From: Falsiroseomonas algicola
GTDB lineage: Bacteria; Pseudomonadota; Alphaproteobacteria; Acetobacterales; Acetobacteraceae
Direction of reading: 5' to 3'
Assembly: GCF_011040385.1 (NCBI RefSeq)
Contig: NZ_JAAIKB010000005.1
Coordinates: 186,001 to 250,000, forward strand
Length of the DNA stretch: 64,000 bases
Shown here piece by piece: positions 1 through 8,315 of this stretch. The first letter of the stretch is position 1; each line of letters starts with the position of its first letter. The notes beneath the pieces are model-generated. The model was not told the origin of the DNA. It was given only the letters and a program-made list of their open reading frames with translations, and made no database searches. A program made the position numbers and the translations under genes.

Positions 1-1
1 G

Positions 2-205
2 CCGGCGGGCGTGCCGGAGCCGATCCTGGCGCGGCTGGAGACGGAGCTGCTGGCGGCGATGGAGGAGCCCGCGCTGCGGGAGCGCATTGCGACGGGTGGT
101 TCGGTGCCGCGGCGCATGGGCCGCGTGGAATTCGCGGAGTTCATGGCGGCCGAGAGCGCGCGCTGGCGGACGGTGATCCAGGCGGTGGGCGCGACGGCGG
201 ATTGA
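2..205 (+). CDS. Bug/TctC-family periplasmic binding protein, C-terminal end (partial)
   Basis: Only the last 67 codons are in the window; the reading frame is open to the left edge and the true start lies outside. The residues AGVPEPILARLETELLAA and the closing helix rich in Glu and Arg match the C-terminal lobe of Bug (TctC) solute-binding proteins of tripartite tricarboxylate transporters, which run about 320-330 residues. These proteins bind carboxylates in the periplasm, and most copies in this kind of genome are orphans without TctAB membrane partners. It converges on a second Bug gene with a hairpin-rich gap between them. The family call rests on a short fragment. Confidence 0.6.
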   Translation, partial: PAGVPEPILARLETELLAAMEEPALRERIATGGSVPRRMGRVEFAEFMAAESARWRTVIQAVGATAD

Positions 206-213
206 GCGCGCCG

Positions 214-302
214 CAGGGGGACGCCGTCCCCCTGCACCAACCGTGGCACGCAGGGGGACGCCGTCCCCCTGCAACCCCCGGCCAGGGCCGAGCCGGCCCT
301 GG
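214..302. terminator. Triple-hairpin convergent terminator
   Basis: Three perfect inverted repeats stand in a row between two convergent genes. The first two (214-234 and 251-271) are identical: a 9-bp stem CAGGGGGAC/GTCCCCCTG with loop GCC. The third (282-302) has an 8-bp stem CCAGGGCC/GGCCCTGG with a 5-nt loop. There is no clear T-run. They probably serve as a bidirectional terminator and belong to the hairpin family seen at several other intergenic sites in this window. Confidence 0.7.
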
Positions 303-309
303 ACCGTCT

Positions 310-1296
310 TCAGTTCACGCGCGCGCCCGAAACCTCCACCAGCCGCTGCCATTTCGGGGTCTCGCTGACGATCAGCGCGGCGGCGGCGGCGGTGCTGTCG
401 CTCACCACGGCGTCGTAGCCGAGCGGGCGCATGGCGTCCTTGAAGGACTGGGTCGAACCCACCTGGCGGATGGCGGCGGCCAGGCGCTCGACCTCCGCGG
501 CCGGAGTCGCGGCGGCCGTGACGATCATGTTCCAGGACCGGATGTCGAAGCCCTCCAGCCCCGCCGTCTCGGCGAAGGCGGGGATGGCGGGGAGCATGCC
601 GAGACGGCGGCCCGAGGAGGTGCCGAGGATGCGGATGCGCCCGGCCTCCAGCTGCGGCACCAGGGCGGTCGGCAGGTCGGCGCTGCCCTCGATGGTGCCG
701 TTCAGCAGGTCAGCCGTCATCTGCGCGCCGCCGCGATAGGGGATCTGGTTGAACTCCGCCCGGGACTGGGCGGAGAGCGCGGCCAGCGTCAGGTGGCTGA
801 CGGTGGCGGCGCCGGCATGGGAGACCTTGAAGACGCCGGGATTGGCGCGGCACCAGGCCAGCAGGCTCGCCATGTCCGTCCAGCCGCGACGCGTCGCGAC
901 CTCCGTGTTCACGGCCAGCAGCACGGCGCTGTCGCTGATCTGCGTGATGGCGCGGAAGTCGCGCGCGACGTCGAAGGGCATGGTCTGCTGCAGGAAGTGC
1001 GCGGCGCAGAGCGTGGCGGCGCCGATGACGCCGATCGTGGTGCCATCCGGCGGCGCCTTGGCCACGGCATCGGCGCCGATCAGCCCGCCGCCGCCGCTGC
1101 GGTTGTCCACCACCACCGACTGCTCCAGCACCGGCGCCAGGCGGTCCGCCAGCACGCGGCCGAGGCCATCCACCGATCCGCCCGGCGGGAAGGGGATGAC
1201 GATGCGGAGCGGCCGGCGCGACTGGGCCTGCGCCAGGGAAGGCACGGCCAGCGTGGTGGCGGCCAGCAGCAGCCGGCGCGTCAGGCGAGGCGTCAT
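310..1296 (-). CDS. Bug/TctC-family tricarboxylate-type solute-binding protein
   Basis: Predicted periplasmic carboxylate-binding protein of 328 residues, the usual size for the Bug family. The chosen ATG at 1296 gives a clean signal peptide (MTPRLTRRLLLAATTLAV, cleavage near AQA; the Arg-Arg pair makes Tat export possible) and is preceded by a GGGAGA ribosome-binding sequence. A longer frame upstream runs into the neighbouring gene and has no signal peptide. Family hallmarks are RIVIPFPPGGSVDGLGR near the mature N-terminus and the VVDNRSGGGGLIGAD segment that contacts the ligand. It lies 43 bp after the amidohydrolase gene on the same strand, so it may supply that enzyme with substrate; no tctAB genes are nearby. 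The ligand cannot be read from the sequence. Confidence 0.88.
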   Translation of the reverse strand: MTPRLTRRLLLAATTLAVPSLAQAQSRRPLRIVIPFPPGGSVDGLGRVLADRLAPVLEQSVVVDNRSGGGGLIGADAVAKAPPDGTTIGVIGAATLCAAHFLQQTMPFDVARDFRAITQISDSAVLLAVNTEVATRRGWTDMASLLAWCRANPGVFKVSHAGAATVSHLTLAALSAQSRAEFNQIPYRGGAQMTADLLNGTIEGSADLPTALVPQLEAGRIRILGTSSGRRLGMLPAIPAFAETAGLEGFDIRSWNMIVTAAATPAAEVERLAAAIRQVGSTQSFKDAMRPLGYDAVVSDSTAAAAALIVSETPKWQRLVEVSGARVN

Positions 1297-1339
1297 CGCA
1301 GGGTCTCCCGTTGTTGCGGGAAGGGTAGGGATATCGGCG

Positions 1340-2731
1340 CTACCCCTGCAACGGGATCGCGGAACGCGCGGCGATCGATGCCGGAATGGCACCGCGCTTC
1401 GCGGCTTCCCGCCACACCCGCTCGATCGCGGCGCGGCCGCGCCTGGTGACGGAGGCCGCGTCCGCGGTGGTGGGCTTGCCATCCCGCAGCAGCACGCGGC
1501 CTTCCACCATCGCCAGCGTCAGGTCGGAGGCGCTGCCATTGGTGATCAGCGATTTCAGCGGATCCCAGACCGGCTGGTAGCGCGACGAGCCGAGGTCGAA
1601 CATCACGAGGTCGGCCCGCGCGCCGGGCGCCACGAGGCCGAGGTCGTCCCGCCCGAGGGCCAGCGCCGCATCGCGCGTCGCGGCGCGGAGGATGCGGACG
1701 GCGGCGAGCCCATGCGGCGTGCCGGACTGCGCCTTGGCGAAGACGGAGGCGGTGCGGATCTCATGCAGCATGTCGAGCGTCACGCCATCCGTGCCGATGC
1801 CGAGCCGGAGGCCCGAGGCTTCCATGCGGGCCACCGGCACGAAGCGGCCGGAGCGCGCGAAGGCGAGCGGGCAGGAAGCGAGCGCCGCACCCTCCCGCGC
1901 GATCATCGCCATCTCCTCATCGGTGGCGAACATGCCATGCGCCAGCACCACGCCGGGGCGCAGCAGGCCGAGGCGACGCAGATGCTCGATGGAGCCGGTG
2001 CCATGCGCGGATTTCACGCGCTCGATCTCGATCAGGTTCTGCGCGGCGTGGATGGAGACGATGGTGTCGAGCTCCCGCGCCTTGGCATCGACGCGCTTCA
2101 GCAGCTCCGGCGTGTTGCTGTCCGGGCCATGCGGGCCGAAGCCGACGCGCGTCACGCCGTGCCTGCCCTCGTCGAAACGCTCGAAGAGCTTCAGCGTGGC
2201 CTCGAAGCCGGTGTTGTCGGTCGGCGTGTAGATGGGCTTGCCATCGGCGCCCATGCCGACCGTCTCGCTGAACAGGTAGGGGCAGGACCAGCTGCGCAGC
2301 CCGATGCGCTTCGCACGCTCGATGAAGGGCCATTGCTGCACGCGATAGACGTCGAGCAGCCCGGTGGTGCCGCTGCGCAGCCCCTCCATCAGCGCCATCT
2401 CGACGGCGTCGCCGATATCCTCCTCCGTCATCAGCGCGGCCGCGACGTCGCCGAGCGGCATGAGGAGGGAGAAGACGATGTGGCCGGGCAGGTCGCCCGG
2501 CGCGATGTCATCCGCCAGGCCGCGGAAGAGCGGCGCGGACATGGCGTGGTTGTGCAGGTTGATGAAGCCCGGCATCAGCAGGCTGTCGGGCGCGACGATA
2601 CGCTCGGCGTCGAGGCTCGGGCGATGCGGCGTGACATCGGCGATGGCGCCGTCCTGGACGACGACATGGTGGCCGGGGCGCAGGCCATGGTCGGCGTCCC
2701 AGACCCAGCCGGGCTCGATGACGAGGGTCAC
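1340..2731 (-). CDS. Amidohydrolase-superfamily deaminase/chlorohydrolase-like enzyme
   Basis: A 463-residue metal-dependent hydrolase of the ATZ/TRZ, SsnA and cytosine-deaminase-like group, which hydrolyse C-N or C-Cl bonds on heterocycles or guanidines. The GTG start at 2731 overlaps the TGA of the upstream permease by 4 bp, which argues for translational coupling. Visible family motifs are PGFINLHNHAMSAP (first two metal His), VSIHAAQN (third His region), LAHGMFATDEE (fourth His) and IGTDGVT (catalytic Asp), with a small N- and C-terminal composite beta domain. The HxxE seen in several relatives reads HAAQ here, so proton shuttling may differ. Located between a permease gene and a Bug binding-protein gene, it may act on an imported compound. 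The substrate is unknown. Confidence 0.83.
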   Translation of the reverse strand: MTLVIEPGWVWDADHGLRPGHHVVVQDGAIADVTPHRPSLDAERIVAPDSLLMPGFINLHNHAMSAPLFRGLADDIAPGDLPGHIVFSLLMPLGDVAAALMTEEDIGDAVEMALMEGLRSGTTGLLDVYRVQQWPFIERAKRIGLRSWSCPYLFSETVGMGADGKPIYTPTDNTGFEATLKLFERFDEGRHGVTRVGFGPHGPDSNTPELLKRVDAKARELDTIVSIHAAQNLIEIERVKSAHGTGSIEHLRRLGLLRPGVVLAHGMFATDEEMAMIAREGAALASCPLAFARSGRFVPVARMEASGLRLGIGTDGVTLDMLHEIRTASVFAKAQSGTPHGLAAVRILRAATRDAALALGRDDLGLVAPGARADLVMFDLGSSRYQPVWDPLKSLITNGSASDLTLAMVEGRVLLRDGKPTTADAASVTRRGRAAIERVWREAAKRGAIPASIAARSAIPLQG

Positions 2732-3660
2732 GGCAGCACTCCCCTGAAATGGCCGATCAGCGCGGACAGCGTCAGCACCGACAGCGCCGTGGTGATGACG
2801 ACGGCCGCACCCGACCGGTCCATGCCGATCGTGTAGCGGCGCGCGAAGATGAAGGCGTTGGCGCCGGTCGGCAGCGCGGACATCGTCACCGCGACGGCGG
2901 TCTCGATCGGCGTCGCGCCGATCGCGATGGCGATCAGCCAGACCAGGCCGGGCAGCGCCACCAGCTTCACGATGATGATGGTCAGCGTCTCCGCCCAGGC
3001 GGCGCGGCCACTGATGGCGGAGAGGCCGCCGCCCAGGCAGAAGAGCGCGACGGCGGGCGTGGCATTGCCCAGCAGTTCCAGCGTGCGCTCCATCGGGCCG
3101 GGCATGGTGAGGCCGAGCGTCGTCCAAACCAGCGCCGCCACCACCGCCATCACCACGGGGTTGCGCGCGACGCCGCGCACCGTCGTCACCGCGACGCGGC
3201 GCCAGGGCGCGTGCTCGTTCAGCCCCATCTCCGTCACGATGGTGGCGAGGCCCAGCAGCACCATGGTCTGAAGTGCGAGGATGCCGAGCATGGGCGGCAC
3301 GCCGGCCTGGCCGAAGGCCGCGACGATGATGGGCACGCCCATCATCAGCGAATTGCCGAAGACGCAGGCCAGCGCGAAGAGGGCTGCTTCCGACAGCCCC
3401 ATGCGGAAGAAGCGCCGCCCCGCCCAGGTGGCCAGGAGGAAGACCAGCACGCCGCCCGTCAGCAGCGCCGCCGCGGCGCCGCCGGCGCTGTCATGCGGCC
3501 TGGTGCCACCGAGGAAGATGAGGGAGGGCGCGGCGAGGCCGAAGACGAAGGCCGACATGCCATCGAAGGCCGCGCGCGGCAGCAGCGCCCGGCGGCCCGC
3601 GATGAAACCGAGCCCGATGAGGGCGAAGACCGGGAGGACGACTTCGACAACGCCCCCCAT
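2728..3660 (-). CDS. AEC-family (auxin-efflux-carrier-like) permease
   Basis: A 310-residue inner-membrane protein with about ten hydrophobic segments in two five-helix halves, starting VEVVLPVFALIGLGFIAGRR, which is typical of the AEC family (bacterial YfdV/MdcF type). Members move small carboxylates or related compounds. It begins 6 bp after the gmk stop and its TGA overlaps the start of the amidohydrolase gene. The order yicC-gmk-permease-amidohydrolase-Bug protein can therefore be one transcript. The link to gmk is probably only positional; the link to the amidohydrolase may be functional. Substrate and direction of transport cannot be deduced. Confidence 0.87.
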   Translation of the reverse strand: MGGVVEVVLPVFALIGLGFIAGRRALLPRAAFDGMSAFVFGLAAPSLIFLGGTRPHDSAGGAAAALLTGGVLVFLLATWAGRRFFRMGLSEAALFALACVFGNSLMMGVPIIVAAFGQAGVPPMLGILALQTMVLLGLATIVTEMGLNEHAPWRRVAVTTVRGVARNPVVMAVVAALVWTTLGLTMPGPMERTLELLGNATPAVALFCLGGGLSAISGRAAWAETLTIIIVKLVALPGLVWLIAIAIGATPIETAVAVTMSALPTGANAFIFARRYTIGMDRSGAAVVITTALSVLTLSALIGHFRGVLP

Positions 3661-3666
3661 GCGCGC

Positions 3667-4302
3667 CTACCGGCCCAGCAGCGTATCGACGAAGCCGGGA
3701 AGCCAGGGCTGGCGGGCGCGGGTGGTGCGGGCGGCGTGGAGGATGGCGCGGACTTCCGCGACGCAGGCATCGAAATCGCGGTTGACCAGGACGTGGTCGA
3801 AATCGGACCAGTGGGTCATCTCCTCCCGCGCGATGGCCAGGCGCTTGACGATCTCGGCCTCATTCTCCTGCTGCCGGCCGCGGAGGCGGCGTTCGAGTTC
3901 CTCCATGGAGGGGGGGAGGAGGAAGATGCCGACGACGTCCTGCGGCAGCTTGTCCTTCAGCTGGCGGTGGCCCTGCCATTCGATGTCGAAGAGCACGTCA
4001 TGGCCCTTGGCGAGGGCGGCTTCGACGGGGGCGCGGGGGGTGCCGTAGCGGCGGCCGAGGAAGCCGGCGTGTTCCAGCAGCTCGTCGCGCTCCACCATCG
4101 CCTCGAATTCTTCCTGCGTCTTGAAATGGTAGTGGACGCCATCGGTTTCGGCGGGGCGGGGCGCGCGGGTGGTGGCGCTGATGGAAAGCGAGAGGTCGGG
4201 CTCCGTCTCCAGGATCTTGCGGGAGACGCTGGTCTTGCCGCCCCCGGGGGCGGCGGCGAGGACCAGGCAGATGCCGCGGCGGGCGGGGAGGGTGGGGCTC
4301 AT
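3667..4302 (-). CDS. gmk: Guanylate kinase
   Basis: Phosphorylates GMP to GDP in the cytosol, a step needed for GTP and dGTP supply. The 211-residue length and the motifs SISATTRAPRPAETDGVHYHF (GMP-binding), LLEHAGFLGRRYGTP, and FDIEWQGHRQL identify the family clearly. The P-loop reads AAAPGGGKTS where most alphaproteobacterial homologues have A/SPSGAGKS/T; the GxGKT core is intact, so activity is expected. Its ATG overlaps the yicC stop codon (ATGA), a pairing conserved in many bacteria. Confidence 0.96.
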   Translation of the reverse strand: MSPTLPARRGICLVLAAAPGGGKTSVSRKILETEPDLSLSISATTRAPRPAETDGVHYHFKTQEEFEAMVERDELLEHAGFLGRRYGTPRAPVEAALAKGHDVLFDIEWQGHRQLKDKLPQDVVGIFLLPPSMEELERRLRGRQQENEAEIVKRLAIAREEMTHWSDFDHVLVNRDFDACVAEVRAILHAARTTRARQPWLPGFVDTLLGR

Positions 4303-5204
4303 TCGACGTTGGCCGCCTGTTCGCGCAGGCGTTCGATCGCGGCCTTGAGGTCGAGGCCGATGCGCGTCAGCGCCGTGCTGGCGGATTTGCTGCAGAGCGT
4401 ATTGGCTTCCCGCACGAATTCCTGCGTCAGGAATTCCAGCTTGCGGCCGACGGCGTCGCCGGACTTCAGCAGGGACCGCGCCTCGTTGATGTGGGCGGTC
4501 AGCCGGTCCAGCTCCTCCCGCACATCGGAGCGCTGGGCGAGCAGGGCCACTTCCTGGGCGAGCCGTTCCTCCGGCACGCGGGCGCGGAGGTCGCCCTCGC
4601 CCAGCAGGTTGGCGAGGTTCTCCATCAGCCGCGCGCGCTGGGCGGCGGGCTGGCCGGCGGCTTCCTTCGCGGCGGCCTCCCGCAGCGAGGCGATCTCATC
4701 CAGCAGCGTCGTCAGGATCGTGGCGAGCTGCGCGCCTTCGCGGGCGCGGGAGGCGACCAGGCCATCGAGCGTGGTCGCGAAGGCGGTGGCGAGGGCGGCG
4801 CGGCGGGCTTCCTCCGCGGCCTCGTCGGGCTCGACGATTTCGGCGCGAAGCACGCCGGGCAGGGTCAGCACGGCTTCGGGGCTCGGGGGCGCGGCGCCGG
4901 GGATGCGGGCGGCGACGGAGAGCACCAGGGCGATGGCCTGTTCCAGCGCGGCGGGATCGGGCGTCAGGCGGGGGGCGCGTTCCTCCCGCTTCACGGTGAG
5001 CGTGGCGGAGACGTTGCCGCGCTTGAGGCGCTTGCCCAGCGCCTCCCGCAAGGCAGGCTCCAGCGCATCCAGCCCGCCGGGCAGGCGGAGGCGGAGGTCG
5101 AGGCCCCTTCCGTTGACGCTGCGGAGTTCCCAGACGAAGGAGGTGCCGTCCGGCAGGGTGCCGCCTTCGCGCGCGAAGCCGGTCATGGAAGCGAGCTTGC
5201 TCAT
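4299..5204 (-). CDS. yicC: YicC/YloC-family endoribonuclease
   Basis: A 301-residue protein whose N-terminus (MSKLASMTGFAREGG, then WELRSVNGRGLD) and C-terminus (REANTLCSKS, TRIGLDLK and the final NVE) are the signatures of the YicC/YloC family. Members have been described as endoribonucleases acting in RNA turnover. The start at 5204 is preceded by GGGGAGAA at good spacing; the longer upstream frame is a shadow of the divergent gene. The stop overlaps the gmk start. In many alphaproteobacteria yicC-gmk follows mltG directly; here about 4.9 kb of other genes separate them. Confidence 0.93.
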   Translation of the reverse strand: MSKLASMTGFAREGGTLPDGTSFVWELRSVNGRGLDLRLRLPGGLDALEPALREALGKRLKRGNVSATLTVKREERAPRLTPDPAALEQAIALVLSVAARIPGAAPPSPEAVLTLPGVLRAEIVEPDEAAEEARRAALATAFATTLDGLVASRAREGAQLATILTTLLDEIASLREAAAKEAAGQPAAQRARLMENLANLLGEGDLRARVPEERLAQEVALLAQRSDVREELDRLTAHINEARSLLKSGDAVGRKLEFLTQEFVREANTLCSKSASTALTRIGLDLKAAIERLREQAANVE

Positions 5205-5240
5205 GGGGGGGTTCTCCCCCTTGTGAGGGTGGAGGGCAAG

Positions 5241-6026
5241 GTGGCGGCATACCCGTGGCGTGACGTGATGATCACCGGCGCGACCGGGGGGCTCGGCAGG
5301 GCGCTGGCCGAGGCCTGCGCGGCGCCGGGGGTGACGCTGCATCTGAGTGGCCGGGACGAGGCGCGGCTGGATGCGGTGGTGGCTTCCTGCGTGGCGCGGG
5401 GGGCGGCGGTCAGCCCGAAGGTGCTGGACGTGACGGACCAGGCCGCGATGGCGGATTGGGTCGCGGGGGCGGGCAGGCTCGACCTGGTGATCGCCAATGC
5501 GGGGGTTTCGGGCGGCACGGGCGGGCAGACGGAGCCGGCCGACCAGGTGCAGCGGATCTTCGCCACGAATGTTGGGGGCGTGCTGAACACGGCGCTGCCG
5601 GCGCTGGCGGTGATGGCCGGGCAGGCGCCGGATGCGGCGGGGGTGCGGGGGCGGATCGCGGTCATTGCCTCCATCGCCGCCTTCGTGGCGGCGCCGGGGG
5701 CGCCGGCCTATTGCGCCAGCAAATCGGCGGTGCAGCGATGGGCGGAGGCGCTGGATGCCAGCGAGCGGGCGCGGGGGGTCCGGCTGCACGCGGTCTGCCC
5801 GGGCTATATCCGCACGGCGATGACGGCGCGGAACCCCTTCCCCATGCCGCTGCTGATGACGCCGGAGGTGGCGGCGGCGCGGACGCTGGCGGGGATCGCG
5901 GCGGGGCGGGTGCGGGTGGTCTATCCCTGGCCGCTCTACGCCGCGGCGCGGCTGGTGGGGGCGCTGCCGCCGACGTGGCGGAACCGGCTGATGGGGGTGG
6001 TGCCGGCGAAGCCGCGGGAGGGGTAG
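5241..6026 (+). CDS. Short-chain dehydrogenase/reductase
   Basis: A 261-residue NAD(P)-dependent oxidoreductase. The GTG at 5241 is chosen because GGAGGG sits 5 nt upstream and the Rossmann strand begins about ten residues later; other GTG codons upstream in frame lack a ribosome-binding site. Motifs are TGATGGLG (cofactor loop), IANAGVSGG, IASIAAF with the catalytic Ser, and YCASK with catalytic Tyr and Lys. The C-terminus (YPWPLYAAARLVGALPPTW) may associate with membrane, as in some SDRs acting on lipids. It diverges from yicC and is separated by the NikR operator from the next gene, so it is probably its own unit. Substrate unknown. Confidence 0.88.
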   Translation: MAAYPWRDVMITGATGGLGRALAEACAAPGVTLHLSGRDEARLDAVVASCVARGAAVSPKVLDVTDQAAMADWVAGAGRLDLVIANAGVSGGTGGQTEPADQVQRIFATNVGGVLNTALPALAVMAGQAPDAAGVRGRIAVIASIAAFVAAPGAPAYCASKSAVQRWAEALDASERARGVRLHAVCPGYIRTAMTARNPFPMPLLMTPEVAAARTLAGIAAGRVRVVYPWPLYAAARLVGALPPTWRNRLMGVVPAKPREG

Positions 6027-6039
6027 GGGCAGCGGGACG

Positions 6040-6067
6040 GTATGACGATTGCGCCTGGACGTCATAC
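6040..6067. promoter_or_regulatory. NikR operator (GTATGA-N16-TCATAC)
   Basis: GTATGA at 6040-6045 and TCATAC at 6062-6067 are separated by exactly 16 nt, and the dyad extends inward (GTATGACG...CGTCATAC). This is the published consensus for Escherichia coli NikR binding upstream of nikABCDE. It lies 45 bp before the start of the binding-protein gene, and the nikR gene lies just beyond that gene. The match is read directly; Ni-dependent repression of the downstream gene is inferred. Confidence 0.9.
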
Positions 6068-6111
6068 TCGCCACGCCCCTAGCATCGGCGCTCCGAACCG
6101 GAGGCCTCCCC

Positions 6112-7656
6112 GTGCCGCGACTCCCCCGCCGCGCCCTGATCGCGGCCGCCCTGGCCGCGCCGTCCCTGTCCGGCGCGCGGGCGCAGGGGCCGGGGACCAC
6201 CGTGCGCGTGGCGGTCTCCGCGCCGCGGGGCATCGGGGCGGCGGACCCGCACCTGGCCTCCGCCCATCCGGACCGCATGCTGGCCTCCTGGGTCCATGGC
6301 GCGCTGGTGCGGTTCCGGCCGGGCTCCACCAGCCCCGCCGAGATCGAGCCCGACCTGGCGGAGGCCTGGGAGCATTCGGCCGACCGGCGGGACTGGCTGT
6401 TCCGGCTGCGGCCGGGCGTCGCCTTCCATCGCGGCTTCGGGCCGGTGACGGCGGAGGATGTCGTCTTCAGCCTGCGCAAGGCGGCCAATCCCGCGACCTC
6501 CGCCCATGCCGGCGATTTCGCGGGGCTCGAGGAAGTGTCGGCGCCGGATGCCTCCACGGTGCGGCTGCGCTGGCGGGTGGCGCCGCCGGCGCCGCTCGGG
6601 CCGCTGACCAATTATGCCGGCGGCTTCATCCTCTCCCGCCGCGCGATGGAGGCTGGCGGCGAGGCGGCGGGGATGGTGGGCTTCGGCCCCTTCGCGGTGG
6701 CGGAGCACCAGCCCGGCCAGTTCATGCGGCTGGCCGCCAACCAGGCCTATTTCCGCGGCAGGCCGAGGCTCGTGGAAATCCTGTACCGCTTCGTGGGGTC
6801 GCCGGCGGTGGCGGACCTCGCCTTCCAGGCGAATGAGGTCGACATCATCGAGGGGCAGGGCGATCCCGCCTGGATCGCGCGGCTGCGCGCCGCCGGCGCC
6901 ACGGTGGATGTGATCGAGCCGGCGGAGCTGTCGCAGCTGCATCTCAACGTCACGCGGGCGCCGCTCGATGATGTCCGGGTGCGGCGTGCCATCGGCCTGG
7001 CGGTGGACCGCGCGGCGCTGGCGCGCTGGCGGGGCGACGTGGCGCGGGCGGCGCGGGGCGTGCTGCCGGCGGGGACGCTGGGCTTCGTGGAGACGGGGCT
7101 GCCCGCGGCCGATCCGGAGGGCGCGCGGCGCCTGCTGGCGGAGGCCGGCTACCCCGACGGCATCACGCTGCGCAGCATCCACACCAGCAACACCGGCATG
7201 CTGGGCGCCATCCAGGTGGTGCAGGCGCAGCTGCGCCGCGCGGGCATCACGCTGGAGGTGCAGGTGGTGGACCACCTCTCCTACCACGCCATGATCCGGC
7301 AGGATCTGAGCGCCGTGGTGCACTACTCGGCGGCGCGCTTCCCGGTGGCCGATGTGATGCTGACGCAGTTCTTCCACGGACGCAGCATCGTGGGCAGGCC
7401 GGGGGCGGTGACCAACTTCTCCCATTGCAGCGTCGCGGATGACGCGATCGAGGCCGCGCGCGTCGCGACCGATGGCGCCGCGCAGATGGCGCATTGGGCG
7501 GAGGCGCAGCGGAAGATCGCGGCGGCGCATTGCGCCGTGCCGCTGGTTGAATCCATGGGCGTCTGGGCGCGCCGTGCGCGCTTCGACTACGGCTTCGAGT
7601 TCCGCGGCGCCATGGCGACCGGGCCGCTGCTGACGGAGCGGTCGCGCTTCACCTGA
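6112..7656 (+). CDS. Family-5 ABC solute-binding protein, probable nickel-binding NikA-like
   Basis: A 514-residue periplasmic protein of the peptide/nickel/opine class (SBP_bac_5). The GTG start at 6112 follows GGAGG by 7 nt and yields a short signal peptide (VPRLPRRALIAAALAAPSL, cleavage near ARA). Family features are an N-terminal lobe with LDPHLA-like ADPHLASAHPDRM, DLAEAWEHS, and a C-terminal lobe with PDGITLRSIHTSN. From the protein alone peptide or metal binding could not be separated. The perfect NikR operator just upstream and nikR directly downstream (convergent, 3-bp gap) make Ni or a Ni-chelate the likely ligand. No nikBCDE permease/ATPase genes are next to it, so it must use membrane partners encoded elsewhere. 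Confidence 0.8.
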   Translation: MPRLPRRALIAAALAAPSLSGARAQGPGTTVRVAVSAPRGIGAADPHLASAHPDRMLASWVHGALVRFRPGSTSPAEIEPDLAEAWEHSADRRDWLFRLRPGVAFHRGFGPVTAEDVVFSLRKAANPATSAHAGDFAGLEEVSAPDASTVRLRWRVAPPAPLGPLTNYAGGFILSRRAMEAGGEAAGMVGFGPFAVAEHQPGQFMRLAANQAYFRGRPRLVEILYRFVGSPAVADLAFQANEVDIIEGQGDPAWIARLRAAGATVDVIEPAELSQLHLNVTRAPLDDVRVRRAIGLAVDRAALARWRGDVARAARGVLPAGTLGFVETGLPAADPEGARRLLAEAGYPDGITLRSIHTSNTGMLGAIQVVQAQLRRAGITLEVQVVDHLSYHAMIRQDLSAVVHYSAARFPVADVMLTQFFHGRSIVGRPGAVTNFSHCSVADDAIEAARVATDGAAQMAHWAEAQRKIAAAHCAVPLVESMGVWARRARFDYGFEFRGAMATGPLLTERSRFT

Positions 7657-7659
7657 CGC

Positions 7660-8103
7660 TCACTCGTGATGGTGCCCGCCGCGTCGCCTGCCGGCGCGGG
7701 GGGCGGGCATCAGGTTGATGCGGCCGAGCCGGACGCCGCGTTCCGCGATCAGGGACTCGGCGAAGGGGCGGACTGCCTGGGCGGGGCCGCGCAGCAGCGC
7801 GACCTCCACGCAATGATGCGCATCCAGATGGGCGTGCAGCGTCGCGACGCTGAGGTCGTGATGGGCGTGCTGGGCATCGAGCAGCCGCCGGCCCAGCTCC
7901 CGCTCCGCATGGTCATAGACGAAGGAGGCGACGGCGACGCAGTCGCCCTGGGGTTCTCCCGCCTCCTCCGCATGGCGGGCCAGGCCGCCATGCAGCAGGT
8001 CCCGCATCGCCTCCGACCGGTTGGCGGAGCCGCGCTGCGCCATGAAGGCGTCGAGCGCCGCGACGGTATCGTCATCGAGCGTGATGGTGATGCGCTGTGT
8101 CAT
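7660..8103 (-). CDS. nikR: Nickel-responsive regulator NikR
   Basis: A 147-residue ribbon-helix-helix repressor that binds DNA when loaded with Ni(II). The N-terminal MTQRITITLDDD forms the DNA-binding beta strand. The C-terminal ACT-like domain has all four high-affinity Ni ligands of the E. coli protein: His79 (in QHAHHD), His90 and His92 (LHAHLD) and Cys98. The C-terminal tail ends in a short His run (HHHE) that could also hold metal. Its stop lies 3 bp from the stop of the convergent NikA-like gene, whose promoter carries the cognate operator. No second NikR box was noticed in front of nikR itself. Confidence 0.95.
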   Translation of the reverse strand: MTQRITITLDDDTVAALDAFMAQRGSANRSEAMRDLLHGGLARHAEEAGEPQGDCVAVASFVYDHAERELGRRLLDAQHAHHDLSVATLHAHLDAHHCVEVALLRGPAQAVRPFAESLIAERGVRLGRINLMPAPRAGRRRGGHHHE

Positions 8104-8315
8104 GGCGGTCCCCGGGGCGGCTGGATGCTACGGGATGCGGCGGCGGGATGCCATTTGGCGCGATGGGTGTGACACCCTTGCCATCCTTTCTCGAAACCGC
8201 GTTACCCATGACGCAGTGTCATGGATCGAAAACGCGCAGTGTGCTGTTGTCATGGGCATGCCAACGTATATGCGTAGTGCCGGCCTCGCCTGTCCGCAGG
8301 CGGAGAACTGATCCC

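Noticed and set aside
202-1449. 415-codon plus-strand ORF over the Bug gene
   Set aside because: It overlaps the hairpins and the well-supported minus-strand Bug protein, and has no family features.
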